NCBI GenBank assembly: GCA_003963365.1
Contig: RXJG01000004.1
Span: 1,030,948-1,094,947 of the forward strand
Length of the DNA stretch: 64,000 bases
Reading direction: 5' to 3'
From: Sphingobacteriales bacterium
GTDB lineage: Bacteria > Bacteroidota > Bacteroidia > Chitinophagales > Chitinophagaceae
In this document: positions 1-8,142 of the stretch, one piece after another
Layout of the letters: every line of letters starts with the position of its first letter
Position numbering within the stretch: the first letter of the stretch is position 1
The notes under the pieces: generated by a model
Seen by the model: only the letters and a program-made list of their open reading frames with translations
Database searches by the model: none
What the model was told of the DNA's origin: nothing
Made by a program: the position numbers and the translations under genes

Positions 1-60
1 TCCTCATATCACTGAGTTTAAATAATTGATTACCTAAGCTAGTTAATCGTTGCATGTAAA

Positions 61-91
61 ATAAAAAAGCGGATGAAAGGATCATCCGCTT
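61..91 (-). terminator. Intrinsic terminator of mdh
   Basis: A perfect 10-bp stem (67-76 with 82-91) and a 5-base loop are followed, on the minus strand, by a T-rich run (61-66). It lies 31 bases past the mdh stop codon, as expected for a rho-independent terminator of that gene. Confidence 0.85.
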
Positions 92-121
92 ATAAGCTAA
101 CCTGCCAGGGGTTGATAAATT

Positions 122-1057
122 TTATAAACTTAATGTGCTTAAAACATTATTCATGTTTCTTACTGCATCAGCACTTTTGTTAAATGCAGCTTGTTCTTCC
201 TCATTGAGTTTGTAATCAATGATCTTTTCCCAGCCATTTCTTCCAATCACAACTGGTACACCCAGGCAAATATCTTTTTGTCCGTACTCACCATCCAAAG
301 AAACGCAACAAGGGACTACTCTTTTTTCATCTCTTAAAATACTTTCTACCAAGAAAGCTCCGGCAGCACCCGGTGCATACCAGGCAGAAGTGCCTAATAA
401 ACCAGTAAGGGTAGCACCACCTACCATTGTATCAGCGGCTACTTTCTTTAATGTATCAGCATTTGCAAAATTGCTGACAGGCATACCCATATAAGTTGCC
501 AAACGGGTTAAAGGTATCATAGTGGTATCACCGTGACCACCGATAACACTTGCCTGCAGATCGTTTGATGAGCAACCAAGAGCCTGGCTTAAATAATAAC
601 GGAATCTTGCACTATCCAACGCACCACCCATACCAATTACCCGGTTCTTTGGTAAACCGCTTGATTTTAAGGTGAGGTAAGTCATCGTATCCATCGGGTT
701 ACTGATGATGATAAGAATAGTATTAGGGGAATGCTGTAATAAATTTTGCGTAACTGTTTTTACAATACCGGCGTTGATACCAATTAACTCTTCACGGGTC
801 ATACCCGGTTTGCGGGGAAGACCAGAAGTAACTACACATACATCACTACCGGCAGTTTTGCTGTAATCGTTTGTACTGCCGATGATCTTAGTATCAAAAC
901 CTTCAATCTGGGCTGTCTGCATCAGGTCCATGGCTTTACCTTCGGCCACACCTTCTTTAATATCGAGGATTACTAATTCGCTGCACAATTGTTTACGGGC
1001 AATATTATCGGCACAGGTAGCACCCACGGCACCAGCACCAACTACAGTTACTTTCAT
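122..1057 (-). CDS. mdh: Malate dehydrogenase (NAD-dependent)
   Basis: Interconverts malate and oxaloacetate with NAD in the TCA cycle (cytoplasm). The 311-residue length is usual for the LDH-like bacterial malate dehydrogenases. The Rossmann motif GAGAVG is at residues 7-12 and Asp32 should bind the NAD ribose. Arg82 in the mobile loop (LPRKPGM) marks malate rather than lactate specificity; Arg88, Asn120, Asp148, Arg151 and catalytic His175 (GGHGD) are all present. The start fits because the Rossmann strand begins at residue 2. It is monocistronic, with its own promoter upstream (1097-1127) and a terminator downstream. Function is secure from the motifs. Confidence 0.97.
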   Translation of the reverse strand: MKVTVVGAGAVGATCADNIARKQLCSELVILDIKEGVAEGKAMDLMQTAQIEGFDTKIIGSTNDYSKTAGSDVCVVTSGLPRKPGMTREELIGINAGIVKTVTQNLLQHSPNTILIIISNPMDTMTYLTLKSSGLPKNRVIGMGGALDSARFRYYLSQALGCSSNDLQASVIGGHGDTTMIPLTRLATYMGMPVSNFANADTLKKVAADTMVGGATLTGLLGTSAWYAPGAAGAFLVESILRDEKRVVPCCVSLDGEYGQKDICLGVPVVIGRNGWEKIIDYKLNEEEQAAFNKSADAVRNMNNVLSTLSL

Positions 1058-1096
1058 TTTTGAAAACGTTTATAAGTAAGAAAATTATTTGCGCAG

Positions 1097-1127
1097 CAAA
1101 GGTAGGGGAGCGAAATGAATGTGCAAA
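1097..1127 (-). promoter_or_regulatory. Bacteroidota-type promoter of mdh
   Basis: Read on the minus strand, TTTG (1124-1127), 19 bases, then TACCTTTG (1097-1104), matching the Bacteroidota sigma-ABfr consensus TTTG-N(17-21)-TAnnTTTG. The -33 box lies in a run of CAAATGA-like words (1122-1155), so further TTTG boxes are available. Confidence 0.75.
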
Positions 1128-1206
1128 TGAGCAAATGTGAAAATGAACAAATGATGCAATGGCTTAATGGCGCAATTTCACACTGAATAATGAAGCCATC
1201 AACCCA

Positions 1207-1713
1207 TCAATTTTCATCTACCGCTTTTACCAAATTATCAATAGTAACCTCACCTTCCCAGCCTCTGATAAGCTTTTCTTTTTTATCGTATGCCGCAATA
1301 AAAGGGATGAAATTGGCATGAAAATAATTGCCAAAAAAATACAGGGCATCTTTCCCCATTTTTATATTTGAGTATTCAGCAATATGTTCTTCTTCATAAA
1401 ATTCTTTGATTTTGCTCAGGGGAAGCGGGGAGATCATTACGAAATTGGTTTTTTTAAAATCATTTATTCTCTGCTTCAATAAATGGGTAAATTTTTTACA
1501 ATGCTCACATTCAGGACTAAAATACACAATCACCGTTGACCTATTCTTTTTCAGGTCATCTTTATAGAAAAAAGAACTGTCTGGCAGTATCATTTTAAAG
1601 AAAGGTAATTTTTTATCCTGCAGGTAGGGAACCTGGCTGCTGTCTACCGTTACCGTTTGACTGAAAGAAGTATTTAAAATAAGGAGGAACAGAATAGTGT
1701 AAAGCCATTTCAT
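1207..1713 (-). CDS. Small exported thioredoxin-like protein
   Basis: Probable periplasmic thiol-disulfide protein of 168 residues. Residues 1-19 form a signal peptide ending SFSQ. A thioredoxin-fold active site CEHC lies at residues 69-72 in the context YFSPECEHCKKF, and an Ile-Pro (FIPFIA) further on fits the cis-proline position. The CEHC dipeptide differs from the CGPC/CEPC of typical TlpA or ResA proteins, so the substrate and redox direction cannot be stated. No operon partner is seen: mdh starts about 150 bases downstream with its own promoter. The fold call is strong; the role is open. Confidence 0.8.
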   Translation of the reverse strand: MKWLYTILFLLILNTSFSQTVTVDSSQVPYLQDKKLPFFKMILPDSSFFYKDDLKKNRSTVIVYFSPECEHCKKFTHLLKQRINDFKKTNFVMISPLPLSKIKEFYEEEHIAEYSNIKMGKDALYFFGNYFHANFIPFIAAYDKKEKLIRGWEGEVTIDNLVKAVDEN

Positions 1714-1774
1714 GCGTCAAAACTAACTTTTCCTGACTGTTTTAGCTGTTAAAAAAATGCAATCAAACAGTTTC

Positions 1775-1802
1775 TTTGGGAAGGGGAGGAATATTATCTT
1801 TG
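1775..1802 (+). promoter_or_regulatory. Promoter of efp
   Basis: TTTG (1775-1778), 16 bases, then TATCTTTG (1795-1802): a near-consensus Bacteroidota promoter about 60 bases before the efp start codon. The spacer is slightly short. Confidence 0.65.
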
Positions 1803-1863
1803 CGGCCTCAATAAATTTAAAACAGGCTATCGGCCAGCGCTAATAGCTAAAAAGCTTATTCAA

Positions 1864-2427
1864 ATGGCAAATACAGCAGACATCAGCCGCGGAATGATCA
1901 TTAAACTGGATGGCAGTTTATACTCCGTAGTGGAATTTGGTGAAAACAAAACAGCCCGTGCCGCCGCTAAAGTGTGGGCTAAATTAAAAGGGGTGGATAA
2001 CAACCGCTCTATTGAAAAAACCTGGAACAGCGGTGATACTATTTACCCGGTTCGGGTGGAAAGAAAATATTACCAGTACTTGTATAAAGACGATACCGGT
2101 TACAACTTTATGGATAACGAAACTTTTGAACAGGTGGCTGTTGCTGAAAATTTGGTAGATGCACCACAGTTTTTAAAAGAAGGTGCTGAAGTGAGTGTAT
2201 TGTTTAATACAGAAACAGAACAACCCATGAGTGTGGAGTTGCCCGATAAAATTGAGTTACTCGTTACCTACAGTGAGCCGGGTGTAAGAGGCGATACAGC
2301 CACCCGTACATTAAAACCTGCTACTGTTGAAACAGGTGCTACCGTTATGGTTCCTTTGTTTGTAAATGAAGGCGAGTTGATTCGTGTGAATACCAAGAGT
2401 GGTGAGTATGTTGAACGGGTAAAATAA
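1864..2427 (+). CDS. efp: Elongation factor P, Arg32-type loop
   Basis: EF-P binds between the P and E sites of the ribosome and relieves stalling at polyproline. The 187-residue protein has the full three-domain form: N-terminal KOW-like domain (1-62), OB domain II with QYLYKDDTGYNFMD, and domain III with YSEPGVRGDTATRTLKPATVETGA. The tip of domain I is unusual. Where most EF-Ps have PGKG with a modifiable Lys34, this protein reads NKTARAAAK, placing Arg at residue 32. That resembles the rhamnosylated Arg32 loop of Pseudomonas EF-P (NKSGRNAA). No modification gene (earP, epmA) is adjacent. A terminator follows and the gene stands alone. The identity is certain; the modification state is inference. 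Confidence 0.96.
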   Translation: MANTADISRGMIIKLDGSLYSVVEFGENKTARAAAKVWAKLKGVDNNRSIEKTWNSGDTIYPVRVERKYYQYLYKDDTGYNFMDNETFEQVAVAENLVDAPQFLKEGAEVSVLFNTETEQPMSVELPDKIELLVTYSEPGVRGDTATRTLKPATVETGATVMVPLFVNEGELIRVNTKSGEYVERVK

Positions 2428-2452
2428 GTATTTAATATTATTGATATATACT

Positions 2453-2482
2453 GCCCAAAATAGACGCATTTTGGGCTTTTTT
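2453..2482 (+). terminator. Intrinsic terminator after efp
   Basis: A 9-bp stem GCCCAAAAT / ATTTTGGGC (2453-2461 with 2468-2476) with a 6-base loop is followed by six T residues. It lies 25 bases after the efp stop. Confidence 0.88.
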
Positions 2483-2589
2483 CTGTCATTTTTACTCTGT
2501 TTCGCAGTGAAAATTGAAAAAATAGCCCTTATCTGTATGAGTTTTCCCTATCTTAGCCGCCACATTTTATCTAACGAAAAATCTTCCAA

Positions 2590-3078
2590 ATGGATTTTAA
2601 ACAAATTCAGGAGTTGATCAAAATGGTCAACAAATCCAACTTAAGTGAAGTAACAATTGAGGAGAAGGGTTTCCGGTTAACGATTAAACAAAAAGAAGAT
2701 AATGTAACACAGGTAATGACAGCCGCCCCGGTATATGCTCCGGCACCTGCAACTGTTGCAGCACCCGCTCCTGCCCCGGCATCCGCCCCTGCCGCTGCCG
2801 CTTCTCCGGCACCAAAAGCCGAGGCAAAGGCAGATAATTTAGTAACCATTAAAAGCCCGATGATCGGTACTTTCTACCGTCGTTCTGCACCTGATAAACC
2901 AATCTTTGCGGAAGTAGGTGATGAAGTTACTCCGGGTAAAGTAGTTTGTATTATTGAAGCCATGAAACTCTTTAATGAAATTGAGAGTGAGGTAAAAGGT
3001 AAGATTGTAAAAGTATTGGTGGAAGATCAGTCACCGGTCGAATATGATCAGCCTTTGTTCCTGGTAGATCCGGCTTAA
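2590..3078 (+). CDS. accB: Acetyl-CoA carboxylase biotin carboxyl carrier protein
   Basis: Carries biotin between the carboxylase and transferase halves of acetyl-CoA carboxylase, the first step of fatty acid synthesis. The 162-residue protein has a short helical N-terminus, an Ala/Pro-rich flexible linker (about 45-80), and a C-terminal biotinyl domain (84-160). The biotinylation motif EAMKL is at 123-127, with Lys126 the attachment site, and the typical SPMIGTFYR lies upstream. accC follows after 88 bases, the usual accBC pair; that gap holds an inverted repeat. A weak TATCTTAG element around 2549 could be the -7 box. Confidence 0.96.
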   Translation: MDFKQIQELIKMVNKSNLSEVTIEEKGFRLTIKQKEDNVTQVMTAAPVYAPAPATVAAPAPAPASAPAAAASPAPKAEAKADNLVTIKSPMIGTFYRRSAPDKPIFAEVGDEVTPGKVVCIIEAMKLFNEIESEVKGKIVKVLVEDQSPVEYDQPLFLVDPA

Positions 3079-3102
3079 TGAATAATTCAAAAGTCAAAAT
3101 TC

Positions 3103-3140
3103 AAAAGTAAAAATGCCTGCGGGATTTAATTTTTACTTTT
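3103..3140. repeat. Inverted repeat in the accB-accC gap
   Basis: A perfect 12-bp inverted repeat, AAAAGTAAAAAT (3103-3114) with its complement (3129-3140), around a 14-base loop. The whole spacer is made of AAAAGT and AATTC words. There is no proper T-tail geometry for termination before accC; it would form a hairpin in the accBC transcript. Confidence 0.7.
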
Positions 3141-3166
3141 TACTTTTTAATTTTTAATTCAACATT

Positions 3167-4504
3167 GTGTTTAAAAAAATACTAATTGCCAACAGGGGAG
3201 AAATTGCGTTAAGGGTGATACGTACCTGTCGTGAAATGGGTATTAAAACCGTAGCCGTTTATTCCACTGCTGATAAAGATAGTTTGCATGTAAAGTTTGC
3301 GGATGAAGCCGTTTGTATCGGTAAACCTGCCGGTGCAGATTCTTATCTCAACATTCCGCATATAATGGCCGCAGCCGAAATCACCAATGCCGATGCCATT
3401 CATCCCGGTTATGGTTTTTTGGCAGAGAATGCAAGGTTTTCACAGATATGTGCTGATCATGGGATTAAATTCATCGGACCAACTCCCGAAATGATCAATT
3501 CCATGGGTGATAAGATAACCGCTAAAGAAACAATGATCAAAGCCGGTGTGCCGGTAGTGCCCGGCGGACAAGGTTTATTGCAAAGTGTAGAGGAAGCAAA
3601 AGGGTTAGCAAAAGAGATAGGTTATCCTGTAATATTAAAAGCAACAGCCGGTGGTGGCGGTAAAGGTATGCGCCTGGTATGGGAAGAAAGTGAAATAGAA
3701 AAAGCATATAGTACTGCCAAAGCAGAAGCCGCCGCATCGTTTAAGAACGATGGTATCTATATGGAAAAGTTTGTGGAAGAACCACGCCATATAGAAATAC
3801 AGGTTGCGGGTGACCGTTATGGAAAGGTTTGTCATTTAAGTGAGAGAGATTGTTCCATTCAGCGGCGTCACCAGAAGCTGGTGGAAGAATCACCATCTCC
3901 ATTTATGACGACTGAGTTAAGAGAAAGAATGGGTGAAGCGGCTATTAAAGCAGCGAGTGCGATTAATTATGAAAGTGTGGGAACCATCGAGTTCCTGGTT
4001 GATAAACACCGTAACTTCTATTTCATGGAAATGAATACGAGGATACAGGTGGAACACTGCGTTACCGAAGAAGTAACCAATTTTGACCTGATTAAAGAAC
4101 AGATCAAAATTGCAATGGGTGAACCTATCAGCGGTATGAACTATATACCGGAGGGACATGCGATAGAATGCCGTATCAATGCGGAAGATCCTTACAATGA
4201 TTTTCGTCCTTCGCCGGGAAGAATTAATGTACTGCACCAGCCGGGTGGTCATGGTATCCGTATTGACTCACATGTGTATGCCGGTTATGTTATTCCTCCT
4301 TATTACGATTCTATGATCGCCAAGATTATTGCCGTTGCCAGGACAAGAGAGGAAGCGATCAATACGATGAGCCGTGCATTGGCGGAGTATGTAATTGAAG
4401 GAGTGAAGACAACTATTCCATTCCATCAGCAACTGATGAAAGATGAAAATTTCCGAAAAGGAAACTTTACCACTAAGTTTTTGGAAACATTCCAGTTAAA
4501 ATAG
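3167..4504 (+). CDS. accC: Acetyl-CoA carboxylase, biotin carboxylase subunit
   Basis: ATP-dependent carboxylation of the biotin on AccB. The 445-residue length is typical. The start is GTG at 3167; the protein then begins [16 protein letters not shown], the invariant AccC N-terminus, so no earlier start is needed. Domains: N-terminal biotin-carboxylase fold (1-115), ATP-grasp (about 115-310) with the Gly-rich loop GGGGKGMR near 163 and the catalytic [10 protein letters not shown] motif near 288, and the C-terminal biotin-carboxylase domain (about 335-440). It is co-transcribed with accB. The carboxyltransferase subunits are not in the window. Only a weak hairpin with a short T-run (about 4528-4560) follows. 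Confidence 0.97.
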   Translation: MFKKILIANRGEIALRVIRTCREMGIKTVAVYSTADKDSLHVKFADEAVCIGKPAGADSYLNIPHIMAAAEITNADAIHPGYGFLAENARFSQICADHGIKFIGPTPEMINSMGDKITAKETMIKAGVPVVPGGQGLLQSVEEAKGLAKEIGYPVILKATAGGGGKGMRLVWEESEIEKAYSTAKAEAAASFKNDGIYMEKFVEEPRHIEIQVAGDRYGKVCHLSERDCSIQRRHQKLVEESPSPFMTTELRERMGEAAIKAASAINYESVGTIEFLVDKHRNFYFMEMNTRIQVEHCVTEEVTNFDLIKEQIKIAMGEPISGMNYIPEGHAIECRINAEDPYNDFRPSPGRINVLHQPGGHGIRIDSHVYAGYVIPPYYDSMIAKIIAVARTREEAINTMSRALAEYVIEGVKTTIPFHQQLMKDENFRKGNFTTKFLETFQLK

Positions 4505-4559
4505 TTTATTGTGACATGAGAAAAAACATAGCCCTTCCTTTTGGTGGGGCTTTTGTTCT

Positions 4560-4958
4560 TTATGAGGTATAGTGTTGAAGTAATTTGTTCAGCTGATCTT
4601 TTAAATCATTGGTATCAGCATAAATAATATGGTGATCGCTGATGCCGGATAAGGTAGTGGAATGTTCAGCTTTTTTATTGCGCAGATAAATAACCGGTTT
4701 ACCCTTTGCTTTGGCATAGCCGGCTTCAATACCAATGCCGATGGCTTTATCACTTGTTTCAGCTATGAGTATATCGCAATCATCTATTGCCTGTAAGGCA
4801 GCCTGCATCATTTCTTTTTCCTGCGATGAATGAAATTGATATTGATCTGCAAAAACAAAGGTTATGATATTAAATGATTGAAGTGTTTCGATGATGGCAT
4901 TTACTTCCTCCTTTAATTCCTTTCGTTTGCTGTAGCTGATGGAGAGATAGGCTTTCAC
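4560..4958 (-). CDS. Nucleoside 2-deoxyribosyltransferase-like protein
   Basis: A 132-residue protein with the fold of small nucleoside 2-deoxyribosyltransferase or TIR-like enzymes. An N-terminal strand KAYLSISYS is followed by an acid-rich motif DDCDILIAETSD and then GIGIEAGYAKAKGKPVIYL, the Glu-containing signature in which Glu acts as nucleophile in N-deoxyribosyltransferases. Proteins of this shape may exchange or hydrolyse nucleoside bases; some related proteins use nucleotide second messengers, but nothing here shows that. It is convergent with accC and next to the accessory patch at 5-6.4 kb. The family call is fairly good; the substrate is unknown. Confidence 0.72.
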   Translation of the reverse strand: MKAYLSISYSKRKELKEEVNAIIETLQSFNIITFVFADQYQFHSSQEKEMMQAALQAIDDCDILIAETSDKAIGIGIEAGYAKAKGKPVIYLRNKKAEHSTTLSGISDHHIIYADTNDLKDQLNKLLQHYTS

Positions 4959-5074
4959 GATTCTTTCTGAGTTTTAAGTTGTAAGTTATAGGTTTTAGGC
5001 AGATGTATTGGTACTTATATAAGCCGATTAAACTGGCTGAGTAATAAACAAGATTGACTAGCTCAGAGTTTTGG

Positions 5075-5097
5075 AAGCGTAGGTGCAACCTACGCTT
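5075..5097. repeat. Perfect 10-bp hairpin
   Basis: AAGCGTAGGT (5075-5084), a 3-base loop, and the exact complement (5088-5097). It sits about 35 bases past the 3' end of the membrane-protein gene at 5131-5502 and has no T-run on either side, so it does not look like a terminator. It may be a REP-like or mobile-repeat palindrome. Confidence 0.7.
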
Positions 5098-5130
5098 AGT
5101 CGGGGCTTATATTTCAAGAATAAAATACAC

Positions 5131-5502
5131 TTATTCCAAATGCCCTTTTGTAATTCGTTTTTCTATGTCTTCTGCTATGACTACGATGGTCGCTTGTAAA
5201 ATTCTAACCACTCCTATAACGATACTTAGTAAAAATAAAAGACTCGGAAAAACTATCCTAAGTATTAACGGTCTTATCAAAAGAAAAAGTCCCGCAAGTG
5301 TCCAAAATGCAGTCATAAAAAAAGCTATTATCCATAAACCGTTAATATTGGTATAAGTGTAAATAAAGTAGGTTAAAATAAAAGGGATAAAAAAAAAGAA
5401 AAAGTAAAATAGGAATGATAATAAACTATGGTAGTCACTTTTCAGTTTCTTGAAATCAAAAACTGAATATTGGTATACACGTTCAATTAATGTGGTGCTC
5501 AT
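5131..5502 (-). CDS. Small membrane protein of unknown function
   Basis: I do not recognise this 123-residue protein. It starts with a soluble segment (1-25), then shows three or four hydrophobic spans: a Phe-rich one at about 28-48, one at about 54-76 and one or two at about 78-108, ending in a charged tail. An integral inner-membrane protein is likely. It is flanked by a 10-bp perfect hairpin past its 3' end and a long imperfect palindrome just upstream of its start, an arrangement suggesting a mobile or cassette-like unit. The next gene upstream is another unknown membrane-anchored protein in the same orientation. It is probably a real gene because the frame is open and the composition is membrane-like. 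Confidence 0.55.
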   Translation of the reverse strand: MSTTLIERVYQYSVFDFKKLKSDYHSLLSFLFYFFFFFIPFILTYFIYTYTNINGLWIIAFFMTAFWTLAGLFLLIRPLILRIVFPSLLFLLSIVIGVVRILQATIVVIAEDIEKRITKGHLE

Positions 5503-5575
5503 TCTAAGTATATTTTATGTTACAACGGTCTTTTACTTCAAATATGAAGATATACGAGCATAGCAGCCAGCGTTC

Positions 5576-5665
5576 AAGGCTTGCCGCACGGCTGAGATTA
5601 CTGCTGTGTTCGCTCGACAACTTAAGCCAATTGTTATCCCGCCTACTAGCCGTGCGGCAAACCTT
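5576..5665. repeat. Long imperfect palindrome between two unknown genes
   Basis: Two 18-base arms (5576-5593 and 5648-5665) are complementary with one mismatch; the core TTGCCGCACGGCT pairs perfectly. The loop is 54 bases. Weaker complementarity continues outward (GCCA at 5566-5569 with TGGC near 5671). It is locally richer in G and C than its surroundings. The geometry recalls integron attC sites or large REP/MITE elements, but the conserved GTTRRRY and RYYYAAC boxes of attC are not clearly present. The identity is not assigned. Confidence 0.65.
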
Positions 5666-5733
5666 TTGTTGGTGGCATGTGCCTCGTCTATCAAGCCAAA
5701 ATTCCCTTTTGTGAATCAATACCCTGTTCAATG

Positions 5734-6384
5734 TTATTTCACAATTTTCACTTTGACTGTATCTTCTTGAGAAAGAGAAACCCGAAGAGACACTTTGTTC
5801 AATTTTGATTCGGATTGTTGTCTTTCTGATTGTTCTATGCTGTCCGTTTTGTCCCTATCCAGTATACGATGATATGTTTTATTGTTGATATTCCAATTAC
5901 TTATAACAAATAACAAAGTAGTAGCGGCGAGCAAAAGACCGATTAATATATTGGCTTTAGACCAATTAACTGACGAAATTGATGCGGTAAGCTGTCGGTT
6001 AGTTAAATCTGTTTTTGTTTTTTCTCTTTCTAGTTTTTTTGCATACCCATCTGTTTCTTTAACCAACTTACCTTTGAAACTTAATAAGAATATTTGAACA
6101 TCTTTTTCCGTAGCATCTTTCTTCGTAAAGTGTCCATAAACGTAATCGTCTCCAATCATGGTGTATAAAATATCCATTACCTCACCCCAATGAACTTTCT
6201 TCTTTTCTTTTAGCAGAGCCGCATTAATGTCATCAAATGTCGGAGCTTTCCCACTTTCCGAATACAGAACATCTAAAACTGCATCATACTTCTGTAATAA
6301 AGTTAGGTCAGGGAATAACTTTTGCTCTTCGGTTAGTTCAGAAGAATATTTACTTGAGTCAATATATATGAAAACGTCTATCAA
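5734..6384 (-). CDS. Unknown protein with one C-terminal membrane span
   Basis: I do not recognise this 216-residue protein. The first 115 residues look soluble and mixed alpha/beta (with DINAALLKEKKKVHWGEVMD, which could be a small helical or winged-helix-like unit). A charged, coiled-coil-like helix follows at about 110-135 (KKLEREKTKTDLTNRQL). One membrane span is at about 145-163 (ILIGLLLAATTLLFVIS), then a 50-residue charged tail rich in Ser, Asp and Gln. There is no signal peptide, so the N-terminus is probably cytoplasmic. It may be co-transcribed with the membrane gene at 5131-5502, but 230 bases with a palindrome separate them. Confidence 0.6.
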   Translation of the reverse strand: MIDVFIYIDSSKYSSELTEEQKLFPDLTLLQKYDAVLDVLYSESGKAPTFDDINAALLKEKKKVHWGEVMDILYTMIGDDYVYGHFTKKDATEKDVQIFLLSFKGKLVKETDGYAKKLEREKTKTDLTNRQLTASISSVNWSKANILIGLLLAATTLLFVISNWNINNKTYHRILDRDKTDSIEQSERQQSESKLNKVSLRVSLSQEDTVKVKIVK

Positions 6385-6508
6385 TTTTAGTGTGTTATAA
6401 CTGTGTCAAAATGAAAGAATGTGTCTAATTGGCATTGCCAACAACTCTGAAATATACGCAACTCTTTATATAGTTTTAAATTGATTTCTAATGGAAATTA
6501 GTATAACC

Positions 6509-7399
6509 TTATCTAAACCGCTCACTCACCACCAACTCCTTACTCCCCGCAGTATAAACATAAAATCCTTCACCGGCTTTCACGCCTAATTTACCAGCAG
6601 TAACCATATTCACCAATAAAGGACAAGGAGCATATTTAGGATTGCCAAACCCATCATGCAATACTTTTAATATCGCTAAGCAAACATCCAATCCAATAAA
6701 ATCAGCTAACTGCAATGATCCCATCGGGTGGGCCATGCCGAGCTTCATTACCGTATCAATTGATTCCACACCGGCTACACCTTCGTACAAACTGTAAATA
6801 GCTTCATTGATCATCGGCATTAAAATACGGTTGGCAATAAAACCGGGATAATCATTTACCACGCAGGGCACTTTACCCAGGTGCTTACTCAGTTCAACAA
6901 TGGTATCGGTCACTTCTTTTTTAGTAGCATATCCATTAATAATCTCCACCAGTTTCATTACCGGTACAGGATTCATAAAGTGCATACCAATTACCAGTTC
7001 CGGTCTTTTAGTGGCTGCCGCAATTTTTGTAATAGAAATAGAGGAAGTATTGGTTGCCAAAATACAACCGGCAGGAGCGGCTTCATCCACCTGCCTGAAT
7101 ATTTTTAATTTCAGCTCAACATTTTCAGTGGCGGCTTCCACCACTAACTGGGCCTGTTGCACTCCGGCTGCAACATCAGTTATGGTGGTAATATTTGCCA
7201 GGGCATTTGTTTTTACATCTTCAGTGATAGAACCTTTGGCAATTTGCCGGTCAAAGTTTTTGGTAATGGTTTGCAATGCTTTTTCCAACTGGGCAGCGCT
7301 TACATCAATGAGTGTAACTTTATATCCGCTTTGGGCAAACACATGGGCTATACCATTACCCATGGTACCGGCGCCGATAACTGAGATTGTCTGAACCAT
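6509..7399 (-). CDS. 3-hydroxybutyryl-CoA dehydrogenase
   Basis: NAD-dependent oxidation of 3-hydroxyacyl-CoA or the reverse reaction, in fatty-acid or butyrate-type metabolism. The 296-residue length fits the single-function family. The N-terminal Rossmann motif GAGTMGNGIA starts at about residue 8. The segments NTSSISITKIAAATKRPE and GMHFMNPVPVMKLVEII contain the catalytic His; the C-terminal helical domain has NRILMPMINEAIYSLYEG and ends GEGFYVY. A TACTTTTG element read on the minus strand (7448-7455) could be its -7 promoter box. No partner thiolase or enoyl-CoA hydratase lies beside it. The family is secure, the chain length preference is not. Confidence 0.94.
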   Translation of the reverse strand: MVQTISVIGAGTMGNGIAHVFAQSGYKVTLIDVSAAQLEKALQTITKNFDRQIAKGSITEDVKTNALANITTITDVAAGVQQAQLVVEAATENVELKLKIFRQVDEAAPAGCILATNTSSISITKIAAATKRPELVIGMHFMNPVPVMKLVEIINGYATKKEVTDTIVELSKHLGKVPCVVNDYPGFIANRILMPMINEAIYSLYEGVAGVESIDTVMKLGMAHPMGSLQLADFIGLDVCLAILKVLHDGFGNPKYAPCPLLVNMVTAGKLGVKAGEGFYVYTAGSKELVVSERFR

Positions 7400-7547
7400 G
7401 ATTTTTGCAATTTAAAGGATGGTGCTGATGTTCTTTTTTGGATAAAGCAAAAGTAAAGGCTCTGCTGCTTCTATTAAAAACAAACTTATAATCAAAATAT
7501 TATCTATATTTCGTTTTGAAACAACCCACCTCTAAACCAAAGCGCCT

Positions 7548-7988
7548 ATGCGCAGTGTAAAAGCTGAAATAGAAATAAAAACCACACCGCTAAGGGTCAT
7601 ACAGGCATTTTTAGATGCCGAGGATCTGCGTCGCTGGTGGAATGTGCACCGGTCGCTGGTACAGCAAAAACCCGGTGGTCTGTGGGTACTGGCATGGGAT
7701 GTAACTACCAGCGGAATGAAATATGTTACCTCCGGCATGATTGAAACTATACATGCTGATGGTTATTTACGCATTACTCATCTCGTTTATCTCCATCCAG
7801 AAAAACATATTCTTGGGCCGATGGAACTGGAAATAACTGTTCAGGCCATTGCACCCAATCACAGCCTCATCCGTGCTGAACAAAGTGGTTATTTGTTTGG
7901 CGGCGACTGGGATTGGTATTACGAAGCCGCTTCACAAGGATTTCCCTATACACTCGGATTATTGAAAGCTTACCTTGAGAAAGTGTAG
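7548..7988 (+). CDS. SRPBCC (AHSA1-like) domain protein
   Basis: A 146-residue single-domain protein of the START/SRPBCC helix-grip fold. It opens with the edge strand VKAEIEIKTTPLRVIQAFLDAEDLRRWW, typical of AHSA1-like proteins, where domain swings build a hydrophobic cavity, and ends with a long C-terminal helix (GLLKAYLEKV). Ligand and role are unknown; such proteins bind small hydrophobic molecules or assist other proteins. It is divergent from the 3-hydroxyacyl-CoA dehydrogenase gene. There is no signal peptide, so it is cytoplasmic. Confidence 0.78.
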   Translation: MRSVKAEIEIKTTPLRVIQAFLDAEDLRRWWNVHRSLVQQKPGGLWVLAWDVTTSGMKYVTSGMIETIHADGYLRITHLVYLHPEKHILGPMELEITVQAIAPNHSLIRAEQSGYLFGGDWDWYYEAASQGFPYTLGLLKAYLEKV

Positions 7989-8142
7989 CTGGTTGCTGCC
8001 CGCCCGGATGACCCGGTCGGACGGGGTTGCCAGTTATTAGTTGTTGGTTACAGAGTTCGTAGTATTACTTCCTTTCTCATTCCTTATTTTTTATTCCTAA
8101 TTCTCAATTCCTACTCGCTACTCACTTCTCGCCACTTCCTTT

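Noticed and set aside
4870-5088. Possible 72-codon gene on the minus strand
   Set aside because: Overlaps the N-terminus of the deoxyribosyltransferase-like gene and a hairpin; no signal peptide, domain or start context.
5576-5665. Integron attC site
   Set aside because: The palindrome and loop sizes are attC-like, but GTTRRRY and RYYYAAC boxes are not clearly present and no integrase is in the window. Kept only as an unassigned palindrome.
5504-5731. Open frames across the palindrome
   Set aside because: Arise from the inverted repeat in both strands; composition is not protein-like.
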